Shown here one piece after another: positions 17,732 through 32,805 of a DNA stretch of 64,000 nt (positions are counted from its first letter, which is position 1; each line of letters starts with the position of its first letter). Origin of the DNA: Salmonella enterica subsp. enterica serovar Typhimurium str. LT2. GTDB taxonomy: Bacteria > Pseudomonadota > Gammaproteobacteria > Enterobacterales > Enterobacteriaceae. The notes under the pieces are model-generated. The model was not told the origin of the DNA. It saw nothing but the letters and a program-made list of their open reading frames with translations, and ran no database searches. The translations under genes were made by a program, and so were the position numbers. Location of the stretch: NCBI RefSeq assembly GCF_000006945.2, contig NC_003197.2, positions 310,001 to 374,000 on the forward strand, in the 5' to 3' direction.

Positions 17732-18519
17732 TGCGCCGGCCAGCAGTGGTATCAGCCCCGGCGATGTTCGGCAGGCTGCCGGACCAGCGCGACTATGTGC
17801 GCTGGCGAGTGGGCGCTGAAGAGGGACGAATATGGCAGGACTGGCTGAACCGCCAGACGTGGGTGGGCAGCGGGCGGCATATCGTGTTGCCGGGAGGCCA
17901 GACGACCGATGAAGAGCGTGACGGCTGGATGCACCTGTCGCCGCGTGGCGAACATGATATGCCCGCGCCGGAACACCATCCGCTGCCGTGGAGCTTTGTG
18001 ATGTCGCCGGGATTTTTGCCGATGGGTGGGACGACTGACTGGCTGACCGGAGTGCTGATGGCGTCACGGGATAGCGTGGGACGCCCGTGGCCGCTGGTGA
18101 TTTACCAGCGCTGCGGTCGGGAGTGGCTGGACGAGAGTTTGCAGGAGACGCAGGGCTGGCTGTACTGGCTGGCGAGGCTGGCGGCGCAGCATATCACGCC
18201 GGACACGATGCGGCGCGGGCGGCTGACCGAGCAGGTGGACCAGCTATGGGCGATGTGGCAGCCGGGGCCGTGGTGGGCGCAGTGGCTGCGTGGGTTACGA
18301 CGTACATCGCAACGCAGCCGGGAACTGACCGGGCTGCCGGATGAAGCACCGGTAGTAGAACTGCCGGGCGTGCGTTATCTGCCGTGGCCGGGCTGGCCGG
18401 GTAAGACGCTGGGGCAGGCAACACCGGGGCAAGGCTGGTTCTGGCAGCAGAACAGTGAAGGGCGGTATGTGGATGCGCTGCGGTTGGTGGATGAAAAAAA
18501 TAGAGGTCAGATGCTGTGA
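17731..18519 (+). CDS. tagF: TagF, T6SS accessory/regulatory protein
   Basis: This is 262 residues from ATG 17731, which overlaps the tssM stop; an upstream TTG at 17710 is less likely. The N-terminus PAMFGRLPDQRDYVRW and the tract PLPWSFVMSPGFLPMG are typical of the TagF N-terminal domain. TagF proteins act as post-translational regulators of T6SS activity in other species; whether this one represses is unknown. It overlaps the next gene by 4 bp. Confidence 0.9.
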   Translation: MRRPAVVSAPAMFGRLPDQRDYVRWRVGAEEGRIWQDWLNRQTWVGSGRHIVLPGGQTTDEERDGWMHLSPRGEHDMPAPEHHPLPWSFVMSPGFLPMGGTTDWLTGVLMASRDSVGRPWPLVIYQRCGREWLDESLQETQGWLYWLARLAAQHITPDTMRRGRLTEQVDQLWAMWQPGPWWAQWLRGLRRTSQRSRELTGLPDEAPVVELPGVRYLPWPGWPGKTLGQATPGQGWFWQQNSEGRYVDALRLVDEKNRGQML

Positions 18520-18932
18520 AAAAGTACGCTGTAGAGGTTCTGTTTATGTCTGCCTGTGCAGGAATGTTCCTGCCCGTATTTGCCTGGGGCGGAACAGATG
18601 TAAACATTGATAACCCGCTGGCGGAGTGTGTGGATATCCATCCCGTTCATCGTCAGGAAATGGATAACCTTACCATTCTGAAAACAACGGTCACACTGAA
18701 AAAAAGCACCGGTGAATGTGGCTGTTTCTCAACATTAATCAACTATACCAGCTTACTGGCGCAGGATGTTGAGGGTTACGGACGCGGAAGTGCATATTCC
18801 CTTCAGGAGGGGAATATCTCACTGGCGAAGATGCAGGGACGTTATCCTTTCAGCTTTGTATTATCGGTGGATAACCAGTCTGTACGGGATCAGAAGCTGG
18901 CGCTAATGATACGTTGTACACCACCGCTGTAA
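18516..18932 (+). CDS. tldi1: Tldi1, DUF2195-type periplasmic immunity to Tlde1
   Basis: This 138-residue protein starts with GTG overlapping the tagF stop. It has a signal peptide (VLFMSACAGMFLPVFAWG) and four cysteines in the mature part (AECVDI, GECGCF and IRCTPP). It matches the DUF2195 family, which in Salmonella SPI-6 protects against the L,D-transpeptidase-related effector Tlde1 encoded next. The immunity gene precedes the effector gene, the reverse of tae4-tai4. Confidence 0.85.
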   Translation: MKKYAVEVLFMSACAGMFLPVFAWGGTDVNIDNPLAECVDIHPVHRQEMDNLTILKTTVTLKKSTGECGCFSTLINYTSLLAQDVEGYGRGSAYSLQEGNISLAKMQGRYPFSFVLSVDNQSVRDQKLALMIRCTPPL

Positions 18933-18955
18933 TACACAGAATAGTCAGGGAGAAG

Positions 18956-19477
18956 ATGATGGCAGTAAGACTGACTTTTGACGGGCAAAAGCTGACATGG
19001 CCTGGTATCGGGATATTTAAGGCGACCACGGGGTTACCGGATTTACAGTGGCCAGATAAACAGTGTGTGCCGGATGCGGCGATACCGGAAGGGAATTATA
19101 AATTGTTTATTCAGTTTCAGGGGGAGGCACCGATAAGAAATGCTGCGGATTGTGATCTGGGACCATCATGGGGCTGGAGTACCATTCCGCGAGGCCAGGC
19201 TGCCGGAACATGTGAGATATACTGGGCGAACTGGGGATATAATCGTATCCGGCTGGAATCAGCGGATGAGAAGACCCGAAAAGCCTGTGGGGGCAAGCGG
19301 GGTGGTTTTTATATCCATGATTCCACCAAAGGTTACAGTCATGGTTGTATTGAAGTGGAACCGGTGTTTTTCCGTATTCTGAAACAGGAGACGGAAAAAG
19401 AAAATGGTGAAAAGACATTTACGGTTAATGTTAAGTATGTTTCTGGTCAGCAAACGAATGGTGGAACAAAACAATAA
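18956..19477 (+). CDS. tlde1: Tlde1, T6SS L,D-transpeptidase-related peptidoglycan effector
   Basis: This 173-residue protein of the DUF2778 type has the L,D-transpeptidase-like motif YIHDSTKGYSHGC. With the start at 18956 (AGGGAG upstream) the key residues fall at His121 and Cys131, as reported for Salmonella Tlde1. It acts in the periplasm of target cells, cutting tetrapeptide stems and swapping D-Ala. It has no signal peptide. It sits directly after its immunity gene and upstream of vgrG. An ATG at 18959 is an alternative start. Confidence 0.9.
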   Translation: MMAVRLTFDGQKLTWPGIGIFKATTGLPDLQWPDKQCVPDAAIPEGNYKLFIQFQGEAPIRNAADCDLGPSWGWSTIPRGQAAGTCEIYWANWGYNRIRLESADEKTRKACGGKRGGFYIHDSTKGYSHGCIEVEPVFFRILKQETEKENGEKTFTVNVKYVSGQQTNGGTKQ

Positions 19478-22063
<2,586 letters not shown>

Positions 22064-22086
22064 TCTGAATTAAACCTGGAGTTCTC

Positions 22087-22533
22087 ATGGATCGACCATA
22101 CCGCATACAGGAAGGGTGTTTTGTCCTGCCTGAAACATTTACGGATCGCAGCGTCAATATTTTTATCCTGGAGGGCAATGAACGAACATCGCCCAGCCTG
22201 AATATTTCCCGCGATACGCTAAAACCTGATGAAGACCTGCCCGCCTATATTGACCGCCAGATTGCACTGATGAAAAAAAATCTCGGTCAGCACCGGGTAT
22301 TGTCGCGAGCGCCTGCACAGGCAGGAACGGGCAATGATGCCCTTATGGGGGAACAAATTGCCGCCACCCATAAATCCGGGAAAACGGAAGTGTACCAGCG
22401 TCAGGCCGGGTTTATTGCAACCCCTGGCAAGGTACTGGTCTTCACCCTGACCAGTCCCCGTCCTTTTGATGATAAAGCAGACCTACTCTGGAACACCTGG
22501 CTGGCAGGCTTTCAGCCGGATAAAAACGAATAA
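22087..22533 (+). CDS. sciW: EagR-type (DUF1795/DcrB) chaperone for the Rhs effector
   Basis: This 148-residue DUF1795 protein lies between vgrG and a PAAR-Rhs gene with an N-terminal transmembrane segment, the standard place of an EagR chaperone. In Salmonella this protein (SciW) shields the transmembrane segments of Rhs before export. Family features are the opening YRIQEGCFVLPE and a C-terminal FIATPGKVLVFTLTSP. The stop is 18 bp before the rhs start. Confidence 0.93.
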   Translation: MDRPYRIQEGCFVLPETFTDRSVNIFILEGNERTSPSLNISRDTLKPDEDLPAYIDRQIALMKKNLGQHRVLSRAPAQAGTGNDALMGEQIAATHKSGKTEVYQRQAGFIATPGKVLVFTLTSPRPFDDKADLLWNTWLAGFQPDKNE

Positions 22534-26903
<4,370 letters not shown>

Positions 26904-26908
26904 TAGTT

Positions 26909-26948
26909 GGCCGGGTAAGAAGTTAACTCTTCCCGGCTGTTTTATTAT
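26909..26948 (+). terminator. Terminator after the first Rhs immunity gene
   Basis: GCCGGGTAAGA pairs with TCTTCCCGGC around an AGTTAAC loop, followed by TGTTTTATTATC. Very similar hairpins end the cassettes at 29290 and 30352. Confidence 0.8.
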
Positions 26949-27836
26949 CTAACCCCCATCAATCCGGAGACGCGCTACCGGTACGATGCGCTGGGCAGGC
27001 GGGTGAGCAAGGCGACGTACGGGCGGCACACGGGCCATACGGCGCGGAGCCGGACGGACTTTGTGTGGGAGGGGTTCAGGCTGTTGCAGGAGAACGTGCA
27101 GCAGCAGGGCTGGCGGACATATCTGTACGATGCGGAACAGCCGTACACGCCGGTGGCGAGCGTGACGGGAAAGGGAGAAAGCAGGCAGGTGTGGTATTAC
27201 CACACGGACGTGACGGGCACGCCGCAGGAGGTGACGGCGGCGGACGGAACGCTGGTGTGGGCGGGGTATATCAAGGGGTTTGGAGAAAATGCGGCGGACA
27301 TCAGCAACAGCGGGGCGTACTTTCACCAGCCGCTGCGGCTGCCGGGGCAGTATTTTGACGACGAGACAGGGCTGCATTACAATCTGTTCAGATATTATGC
27401 ACCGGAGTGTGGACGGTTCGTCAGTCAGGATCCGATTGGGCTGGCGGGGGGGCTGAATCTTTACCAGTATGCGCCTAATCCGATTAGATGGATCGATCCT
27501 TTAGGACTTGCTATCCTGGAGCATCAATCTAATTTTGATGCGGCAAGGAGAACCGGATTTGAAAATGCGGGTATGACAAACCCTGAGGATGTCACTTTCT
27601 CGAAAGTCGATCCCAAAACTGGTACTGTTGTTGAGTTTAAAGGTCCAAATGGGGCTAAAGTTGCTTATGATGCACCTCATGCAGATATGGATGTGACAGC
27701 AGGGCATGATAAACCACATGTTGGTTGGCAATCCGCAGGAAAAAGAGGTTCCGGAGGAGCTAATAGAGGTAATATTACTTATGATGGCCCACAACATCCG
27801 CATCGCTCTGACTCTAAGGGAGATGATAAATGTTAA
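26949..27836 (+). CDS. Displaced orphan Rhs C-terminal cassette with distinct toxin tip
   Basis: The reading frame is open from about 26949 (first usable start GTG 27003). It repeats the last part of the Rhs core almost identically to rhs1 25800-26245, then diverges right after DPLGL (27495-27509). The tip of about 108 residues contains HADMDVTAG, PHVGWQSAGKRGSGG and NITYDGPQHPHR, which resembles the polymorphic toxin type 47 domain (a predicted nuclease). That family call is from memory and moderate. There is no PAAR, no RBS and no clear start, so it is probably silent unless recombined onto rhs1. The rhs-orphan of Typhimurium is described at this place. Confidence 0.85.
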   Translation, partial: LTPINPETRYRYDALGRRVSKATYGRHTGHTARSRTDFVWEGFRLLQENVQQQGWRTYLYDAEQPYTPVASVTGKGESRQVWYYHTDVTGTPQEVTAADGTLVWAGYIKGFGENAADISNSGAYFHQPLRLPGQYFDDETGLHYNLFRYYAPECGRFVSQDPIGLAGGLNLYQYAPNPIRWIDPLGLAILEHQSNFDAARRTGFENAGMTNPEDVTFSKVDPKTGTVVEFKGPNGAKVAYDAPHADMDVTAGHDKPHVGWQSAGKRGSGGANRGNITYDGPQHPHRSDSKGDDKC

Positions 27837-28276
27837 ATTCAAATATGTCTGAACTTAGAATCGAACTGGAGAATGCGATTAAAAATCTCGGTATTCATGA
27901 TTATCGTGTCGATAAACCCGAACAAATCGTTTCTGAGATAAAAGAGATATATGTTAATGGTAATCCTAGAACCTGGTGGTTATCATTAAAACATAGACAA
28001 TATGTCTTTTCTTATACCGATAATTCTGGATATAAAAACATATCACAAATAGTAAGTAAACAACTCAATGAAAGCAATGTAATCAACAAACATATATTTT
28101 TGATTGCTGATGAAGATAATGAGCAAATATATGTATATAACGTTCCTCTTAACTCCCTGCCTGAAATTATAGAAAATTGCAGATATTTTGAATATTATGT
28201 TGCAGATCATGAACTATCTTGGCTTATATGTGAAAATGATCATGGTGATTTGATTGTATGCTCAACCATTAAGTAA
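27830..28276 (+). CDS. Immunity protein for the orphan Rhs cassette
   Basis: This 148-residue protein has no signal peptide, is AT-rich and overlaps the orphan toxin by 7 bp, the same spacing as the first rhs immunity pair. I recognise no named Imm family. The sequence is acidic and rich in Tyr/Trp (NPRTWWLSLKHRQYVF). Function is assigned from position only. Constitutive low expression would protect against sister cells that have switched to the orphan tip. Confidence 0.75.
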   Translation: MLNSNMSELRIELENAIKNLGIHDYRVDKPEQIVSEIKEIYVNGNPRTWWLSLKHRQYVFSYTDNSGYKNISQIVSKQLNESNVINKHIFLIADEDNEQIYVYNVPLNSLPEIIENCRYFEYYVADHELSWLICENDHGDLIVCSTIK

Positions 28277-28309
28277 AGCGCGAGTGCTCTTTAGCGATAT
28301 AGTTGCCCA

Positions 28310-28797
28310 TATTTAGGCGTTACTAGCCGAAGATGGCGCGATTGTCTGGCAGGGGAAACAGCAATTCTGAGGTCAGGAAGATAGCATAACCCATTAACCG
28401 GGATAGATCCGCTAGACCTGAATCCAGTTGATGCGACAGGTTATAGGGTTTATGGTTATTTGCTCCTGGAGCAAATAAACCTTATTACATTGGTATTACT
28501 AATGATATGGTTTGACGAAGGGCCGAGCATTAAAGCACTGGCAGGTTATCAAAAGAAAATGGAAGGATGCTGCCATTTGATGAAAATGTAATCTAATGGA
28601 AAGTCAGAGGTTACGAGAAATATTATATAGAGAAATATAAAACCAGAACCGGAACCATAGGTGAAAAAATTCCCTCAACAAATAGAGAGAATAAATATAA
28701 TTCATTTGATCATGGGCGAACAGATCCCAGCGCACAAGCATTTAAAGACTCTTAAAATAGTAAGGGAGTTGGTTCCGGTGGAGGAAAATGCGGATGA
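28310..28797 (+). pseudogene. Decayed Rhs C-terminal cassette with GIY-YIG nuclease-like tip
   Basis: Frames here read Rhs-like LLAEDGAIVWQGKQQF (from about 28318), then GIDPLDLNPVDATGYRV (about 28399-28452), with at least two frame shifts. From 28462 one frame of 112 codons reads APGANKPYYIGITNDMV, RRAEH, STGRLSKENGRM and KVRGYEKYYIEKY to the stop at 28795-28797. It is broken only by four nonsense codons. PYYIGITND followed by RRAEH is the opening of a GIY-YIG nuclease fold used by many polymorphic toxins. The Imm26-like gene follows directly. Confidence 0.75.
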
Positions 28798-28838
28798 GTG
28801 ATTAAGAATTTTGGGGCTGTGATAAGAAGTCGAGAACA

Positions 28839-29276
28839 ATGCTGCGTTTTGTGAAGCCCGGAGACATATTTTGTTTTAAATTAGATGAAGATAGATATTG
28901 TTTTGGGCGAATTATAACACTAATGACTGTCGGACATCTTTCTGAATTATTTGATATAATTAAAAAACCCCCTGGAATAACAGAGTTAGAAATTAGTAAT
29001 GCAAGGCGAATTATTGAACCAATTATAGTGGATACATATTCTTTATTTGATAAGAAATTAGAAAATGGAAGTGACTGGAGAATTATTGGTCATCAGGTTA
29101 ATTACAATCCAAAAAATTTAGATGGTATCTATTTTGCACTTGGAATAGGTGATTCCTGTAAAAAGAAAGACTGTTACGGAAATGATTTTCTCATTTCAGA
29201 AAGTGAGTGGAAAACACTTCCTAAATTATCTCCTAAAGGGGGTTTTGATATCAAAAAACGGCTTGAAATTGCCTGA
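28839..29276 (+). CDS. Imm26-like immunity protein (toxin partner decayed)
   Basis: This 145-residue cytoplasmic protein opens with VKPGDIFCFKLDEDRYCFGRI, the pattern of the Imm26 family of polymorphic-toxin antitoxins. It is intact although the toxin tip just upstream is riddled with stops. It begins 42 bp after the toxin remnant. The RBS is weak. It ends before a terminator of the same design as those of the other cassettes. It probably stays useful as protection against relatives with the intact toxin. Confidence 0.8.
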   Translation: MLRFVKPGDIFCFKLDEDRYCFGRIITLMTVGHLSELFDIIKKPPGITELEISNARRIIEPIIVDTYSLFDKKLENGSDWRIIGHQVNYNPKNLDGIYFALGIGDSCKKKDCYGNDFLISESEWKTLPKLSPKGGFDIKKRLEIA

Positions 29277-29289
29277 AAATGAAAATAAA

Positions 29290-29327
29290 AAGCCGGGAAA
29301 GATCTTTTGTCTTCCCGGATTTTATTA
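29290..29327. terminator. Terminator between Imm26-like gene and symE-like gene
   Basis: AGCCGGGAAAGA pairs with TCTTCCCGGAT around a short loop with A-rich and T-rich flanks, so it can work in both directions for the two convergent genes. It is a sequence relative of the hairpins at 26909 and 30352. Confidence 0.8.
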
Positions 29328-29328
29328 T

Positions 29329-29604
29329 TTAATCCCCGTTCACCACATTATTTACCCCCGCCTTAATATGCTTCATCGACTTTTTCACCTGATAAAGCTC
29401 CTTCCGTAGATCCCTCACTTCGTCCGTCTCTGCAATCAGGATCAAACACCCCTCGGAGATCTTCACGGTGACGCCGTGCCCGGTCTCAAATCCCGCTTCT
29501 TCCTGCCAGTCACCCTTAAGGTGCTGGCTGGGGATTTGTGAGTAACAGGCGGTCATGCAGGTTTCGCTGTTGATATGGCGGACGCTGACGCCGGAGGCAT
29601 TCAT
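29329..29604 (-). CDS. SymE-like protein (type I toxin family)
   Basis: This 91-residue protein has the SymE core: YSQIPSQHLKGDWQEEAGF followed by GVTVKISEGCLILIAE, an AbrB-like fold. E. coli SymE is an SOS-induced toxin controlled by an antisense RNA. No LexA box or SymR-like antisense promoter is evident here. It is convergent with the Imm26-like gene. SymE-like genes are common hitchhikers in rhs loci. Confidence 0.75.
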   Translation of the reverse strand: MNASGVSVRHINSETCMTACYSQIPSQHLKGDWQEEAGFETGHGVTVKISEGCLILIAETDEVRDLRKELYQVKKSMKHIKAGVNNVVNGD

Positions 29605-29649
29605 ATTTGCTGACTAAATAAATTCTTATTTATCCGCCGGATGCTGGCT

Positions 29650-30064
29650 GATTGTGGAGCTCAGGGTGAGTGAGTATGGGCGCGACATCCTGGCACCGCG
29701 CCTCCCTCTCCCCGGCCAGCCCCGGCCGGTGATGAGCAGCCGGCTGCCGGGGCCGTATTTTGACGATGAAACGGGCCTGCATTAAAATCTGTTCAGATAT
29801 TATGTACCGGAGTGTGGCTGGTTCGTCAGTCAGGATCCAATAGGGCTGAAAGGGGGATGGAACCGATATCATTCTCCGCTGAATCCTATTACAGATAGTG
29901 ATCCTCTTGGCCTTATTACTTGTGGTGCTGATAGAGGTGATTCTGGCAAGTTATTAAGATGAAAAATGGTTGAAAATAATTGCGTTAGTGAATGCTCATT
30001 TATGCCTTTACCTACAAAAAGTAACGGATTTGCTTGCTGGAATTGTGTTAACGAATGCAAATAA
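29650..30064 (+). pseudogene. Heavily deleted Rhs C-terminal remnant with Cys-rich tail
   Basis: The segment starts with a piece matching the rhs1 shell near 25260 (GTGAGTGAGTATG...), then jumps by deletion to the core. The frame [32 protein letters not shown] runs on through SDPLGL and into a short tip, LITCGADRGDSGKLLR, a stop, then CVSECSF...CWNCVNECK ending at TAA 30062-30064. Two stop codons interrupt a single frame. The tip is too short to classify. The ORF that follows may be its immunity gene. Confidence 0.7.
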
Positions 30065-30101
30065 AATCAATGCTGTTGATGTTTTTACTACAGGAATAAG
30101 T

Positions 30102-30353
30102 ATGGTTAACGATAAGGATACAGCTATATTAATTAGTGATTTAATGTTGAGATTCGGTAAGGAGCTTGATGAATCTGTTGCTGTTGTTCAGTCCCGTTGT
30201 GATGAGGATGAATTTAATGTATATCGAGAAACGGTTGGTTTTATCATGGGTGAAATGCTTATTAAAATAATGAATCCATTATATGAAAAACATCCAGAAA
30301 TAAAACCAAAAGGATTGAAACAAAACATCTGGAACCGGATGAATAATGTGTAA
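30102..30353 (+). CDS. Small cytoplasmic protein, possible immunity gene of decayed cassette
   Basis: I place the start at ATG 30102 because AGGAATAAGT is directly upstream; a TTG at 29970 would extend it but lacks an RBS and overlaps the Rhs remnant. The 83-residue product is acidic and helical (MVNDKDTAILISDLMLRFGKEL, GFIMGEMLIKIMNPLYEKHPE). No family is recognised. It ends just before a cassette-type terminator, in the same place relative to the Rhs tip as the other immunity genes. Confidence 0.55.
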   Translation: MVNDKDTAILISDLMLRFGKELDESVAVVQSRCDEDEFNVYRETVGFIMGEMLIKIMNPLYEKHPEIKPKGLKQNIWNRMNNV

Positions 30354-30388
30354 AAGCCGGAGGGGTTATCTTTTCCCGGCTTTTTATT
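30352..30388 (+). terminator. Terminator at end of the third Rhs cassette
   Basis: AAAAGCCGG and CCGGCTTTTT form a stem with an internal AGGGGTTATCTTTTC loop, followed by TTTTTATTAT. It resembles the hairpins at 26909 and 29290. Confidence 0.7.
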
Positions 30389-30454
30389 ATCAATTACTCA
30401 TTAACTCCTGTTCCGTTCTTTTGCGTTTAATCACCGGAATATCTCCGGTATTGT

Positions 30455-30703
30455 TCAGCGCCCCGGAAATGTTTTTAACCACTGTTCTGCACTCCGTTTA
30501 TTAATGCGGGTTACGCCCATCCCTTCAATACAGCCAAAGAGTCCGTGGGTATGCTGCGGCGTGATCACGATGCAATCCCTCATTACCCGCACCTTGACGG
30601 GCATCCCGTTAATAAACCCCGCCTGCGGCATCCATTCACCGTACAAACGAACTGAAAGTCTCTCAACGCGTGAGTATGTAAGTATCCCGCATAATCGAGC
30701 CAT
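30455..30703 (-). CDS. SymE-like protein, second copy, probably partial
   Basis: This 82-residue ORF contains SVRLYGEWMPQAGFINGMPVKVRV and CIVITPQ, the SymE core, then a C-terminal extension. It differs strongly from the copy at 29329, so it is not a recent duplicate. The N-terminus abuts the edge of the insertion-sequence remnant and may be truncated or altered. Expression is uncertain. Confidence 0.6.
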   Translation of the reverse strand: MARLCGILTYSRVERLSVRLYGEWMPQAGFINGMPVKVRVMRDCIVITPQHTHGLFGCIEGMGVTRINKRSAEQWLKTFPGR

Positions 30704-30713
30704 TCACATTTAG

Positions 30714-31480
30714 AGATCATCCGACATAATCAATCTGCCAACGCAGGAGATCGCTATGCGTAAAGCCCGTATTACTGCGCACCAGATCATCGCTGTGATT
30801 AGATCAGTCGAATCCGGACGGACTGTTAAAGATGTCTACCGGGAGGCCGGTATTTCTGAAGCCACCAGGGACAACTGGAGGTCTGGATACGGCGGCAGGG
30901 ATACGCGTGGAATCACAAAAGGCTCCACCGTATTTACTGTCTGCTCAAGCTGAATTTTCGCCGTAAGGGTAAACAACGGCTGCCGGTACGCAATCCCTCG
31001 CCACTGGTCACGCCGGAAGCGCTGAACCAGAGCTGGTCTGTGGGCGTCGTTTTCGCACGTTCAATGTTGTTGATGACTGTAATCGTGAAGCGTTGTCGAT
31101 TGAAATCGATCTGAATCTGCCAGCTCTGCGAGTGGTCCGTGTACTCGACAGGATTACAGCAACCGCGGTTATCTGGCCATGCTGCGTATGGATAAGGGAC
31201 CGGAATTTATCTCGCTGGCACTGGCTGAATGGGCAAAGAAACATGCAGTAAAGCTGGCGTTTATCCAGCCGGGTAAGCCGAAGAAAAACGTTTTCATCAC
31301 GCGCTTTAACCGGACATACCGTACAGAAATACTCAATTCTTATCTGTTCAGAACGCTGAATGAGGTGTGGGAAATTACGGATAAAGGGTTATCAGAATAT
31401 AACTGCGAACGTCCACATGAATCGCGGAACAATATGATACCGAAGGAATACCGCCAATAACGTTATCTGGCCGGAATCTT
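30714..31480 (+). mobile_element. Degenerate IS3-family insertion sequence
   Basis: An orfA start at 30756 (RKARITAHQIIAVIRSVESGRTVKDVYREAGISEATRDNW, read in pieces) is a helix-turn-helix transposase N-terminus. It breaks after about 50 codons. Pieces of orfB follow: LRRKGKQRL-like and SWSVGVVFARSM (catalytic D region damaged), then an open fragment at 31179-31460 with MDKGPEFISLALAEWA (second catalytic D) and NRTYRTEILNSYLF...YNCERPHES (region of the final E). Several frameshifts make it inactive. The ends are not sharply defined. Confidence 0.75.
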
Positions 31481-32221
31481 AAAAATGCATGGAACTAAAA
31501 CGGGTCTATTTACAGGGGCACCTGCGATGAATTTCGCTGCACTGAAAAGCGATACCGGATGAGAGCTGCTTCAAATTAATGTGCCATGTTCACGGGGAGG
31601 TTGTGCGACGTTTGCATAATCCAGCAAGAACTGAAAGGAAGGGGAGAGCTTTTTCATGCCTGTATAATCAGTCTGGCCTGTGTCAGTCAGCTCTTAGTGT
31701 TGAGACTCTCGTTGGAGCGTTATAATTGCTTTTCCGTTTCGGAAAACAAGATTTTCCATTAAAGATCTTCCCTGCGAGGAAAAGTTAACTAATAATTTTA
31801 CCGTCGAGTTAGGAGATGTATGTTTAAATATAAACAATGTTGCAACGATGCCTGATAATTATCCTCTCTTCGAAGATAAGTTTCCCACACCCAGTGTAGT
31901 AGGTGTCATGGTAATGTTATCACTTGAATGTAAATGGAAGGTATAATTGCTTTTTGACTGGCATTCTATTCCACCCTGACAACACGATGTTAACATCAAC
32001 ACTGTTTATATTGGCAATAACGCAATTTTTTTCAGATTAAGAGGTGCTCTGATATATAGATTTTTATGACATTACTTATTTGAATTGGTAACAAATACCA
32101 ATAAGTACAAGCTGTTATTACCAGCCACGGATTTTTTACATACGGTAAGATTTGGTATGGCGTTATGTATTCTGGATGTGCTGGATTATTTTAATTTGGT
32201 TTAAAAAAGGTGGTTATTCAA
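31481..32221 (+). promoter_or_regulatory. Long AT-rich upstream region of saf operon
   Basis: About 740 bp without a gene lies between the IS remnant and safA, strongly AT-rich from about 31740. Such long leaders are usual for tightly regulated fimbrial operons and are likely H-NS targets; this is inferred. A GATC site is present at 31775-31778 region (AAAGATCTTCC), but I do not see the paired GATC arrangement of Pap-type phase switches. Very short frames here have no RBS. Confidence 0.45.
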
Positions 32222-32722
32222 ATGAAAAGCATAAAAAAATTGATTATCGCAAGTGCGTTGAGCATGATGGCTGCTAGTTGTTATGCTGGCTCATTTTTGC
32301 CGAACTCAGAGCAACAAAAATCAGTGGATATTGTGTTTTCCTCTCCCCAAGATTTAACCGTATCGCTTATTCCAGTGTCGGGCTTAAAGGCTGGGAAAAA
32401 TGCTCCTAGCGCGAAAATTGCGAAGCTTGTAGTTAATTCTACTACTCTTAAAGAATTCGGGGTCAGGGGGATTTCTAACAACGTGGTAGACAGTACTGGC
32501 ACTGCATGGCGTGTAGCTGGTAAAAATACTGGTAAAGAGATCGGTGTGGGCTTATCAAGTGACAGTCTTAGAAGATCTGATAGCACGGAAAAATGGAATG
32601 GGGTGAACTGGATGACCTTTAATAGCAATGACACACTTGATATTGTCCTGACAGGACCGGCGCAGAATGTCACAGCTGACACGTACCCAATAACTTTAGA
32701 CGTAGTGGGATATCAACCTTAA
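32222..32722 (+). CDS. safA: SafA, major pilin of Salmonella atypical fimbriae
   Basis: This is 166 residues from ATG 32222 (SD AAGGTGG eight bases upstream; the GTG at 32210 is not favoured). The signal peptide ends at SCYAG. The mature N-terminus SFLPNSEQQKSVDIVFSS is the donor-strand extension used for subunit polymerisation, and the Ig-like fold follows. The sequence agrees with the structurally studied Typhimurium SafA. Saf fibres are flexible polyadhesins that mediate host attachment and cell-cell contact. First gene of safABCD. Confidence 0.97.
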   Translation: MKSIKKLIIASALSMMAASCYAGSFLPNSEQQKSVDIVFSSPQDLTVSLIPVSGLKAGKNAPSAKIAKLVVNSTTLKEFGVRGISNNVVDSTGTAWRVAGKNTGKEIGVGLSSDSLRRSDSTEKWNGVNWMTFNSNDTLDIVLTGPAQNVTADTYPITLDVVGYQP

Positions 32723-32805
32723 TAGTAAACAACTATTAGTGTATTGTGCCTTGTTTAAGGCGCAATACACATCAAATCATCTATTTTTCTTTTACAATTT
32801 TTGAT

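Noticed and set aside
31481..32221. Pap-type phase-variation switch upstream of safA
   Set aside because: A proper pair of GATC sites within Lrp-like spacing is not visible; a single GATC is not enough.
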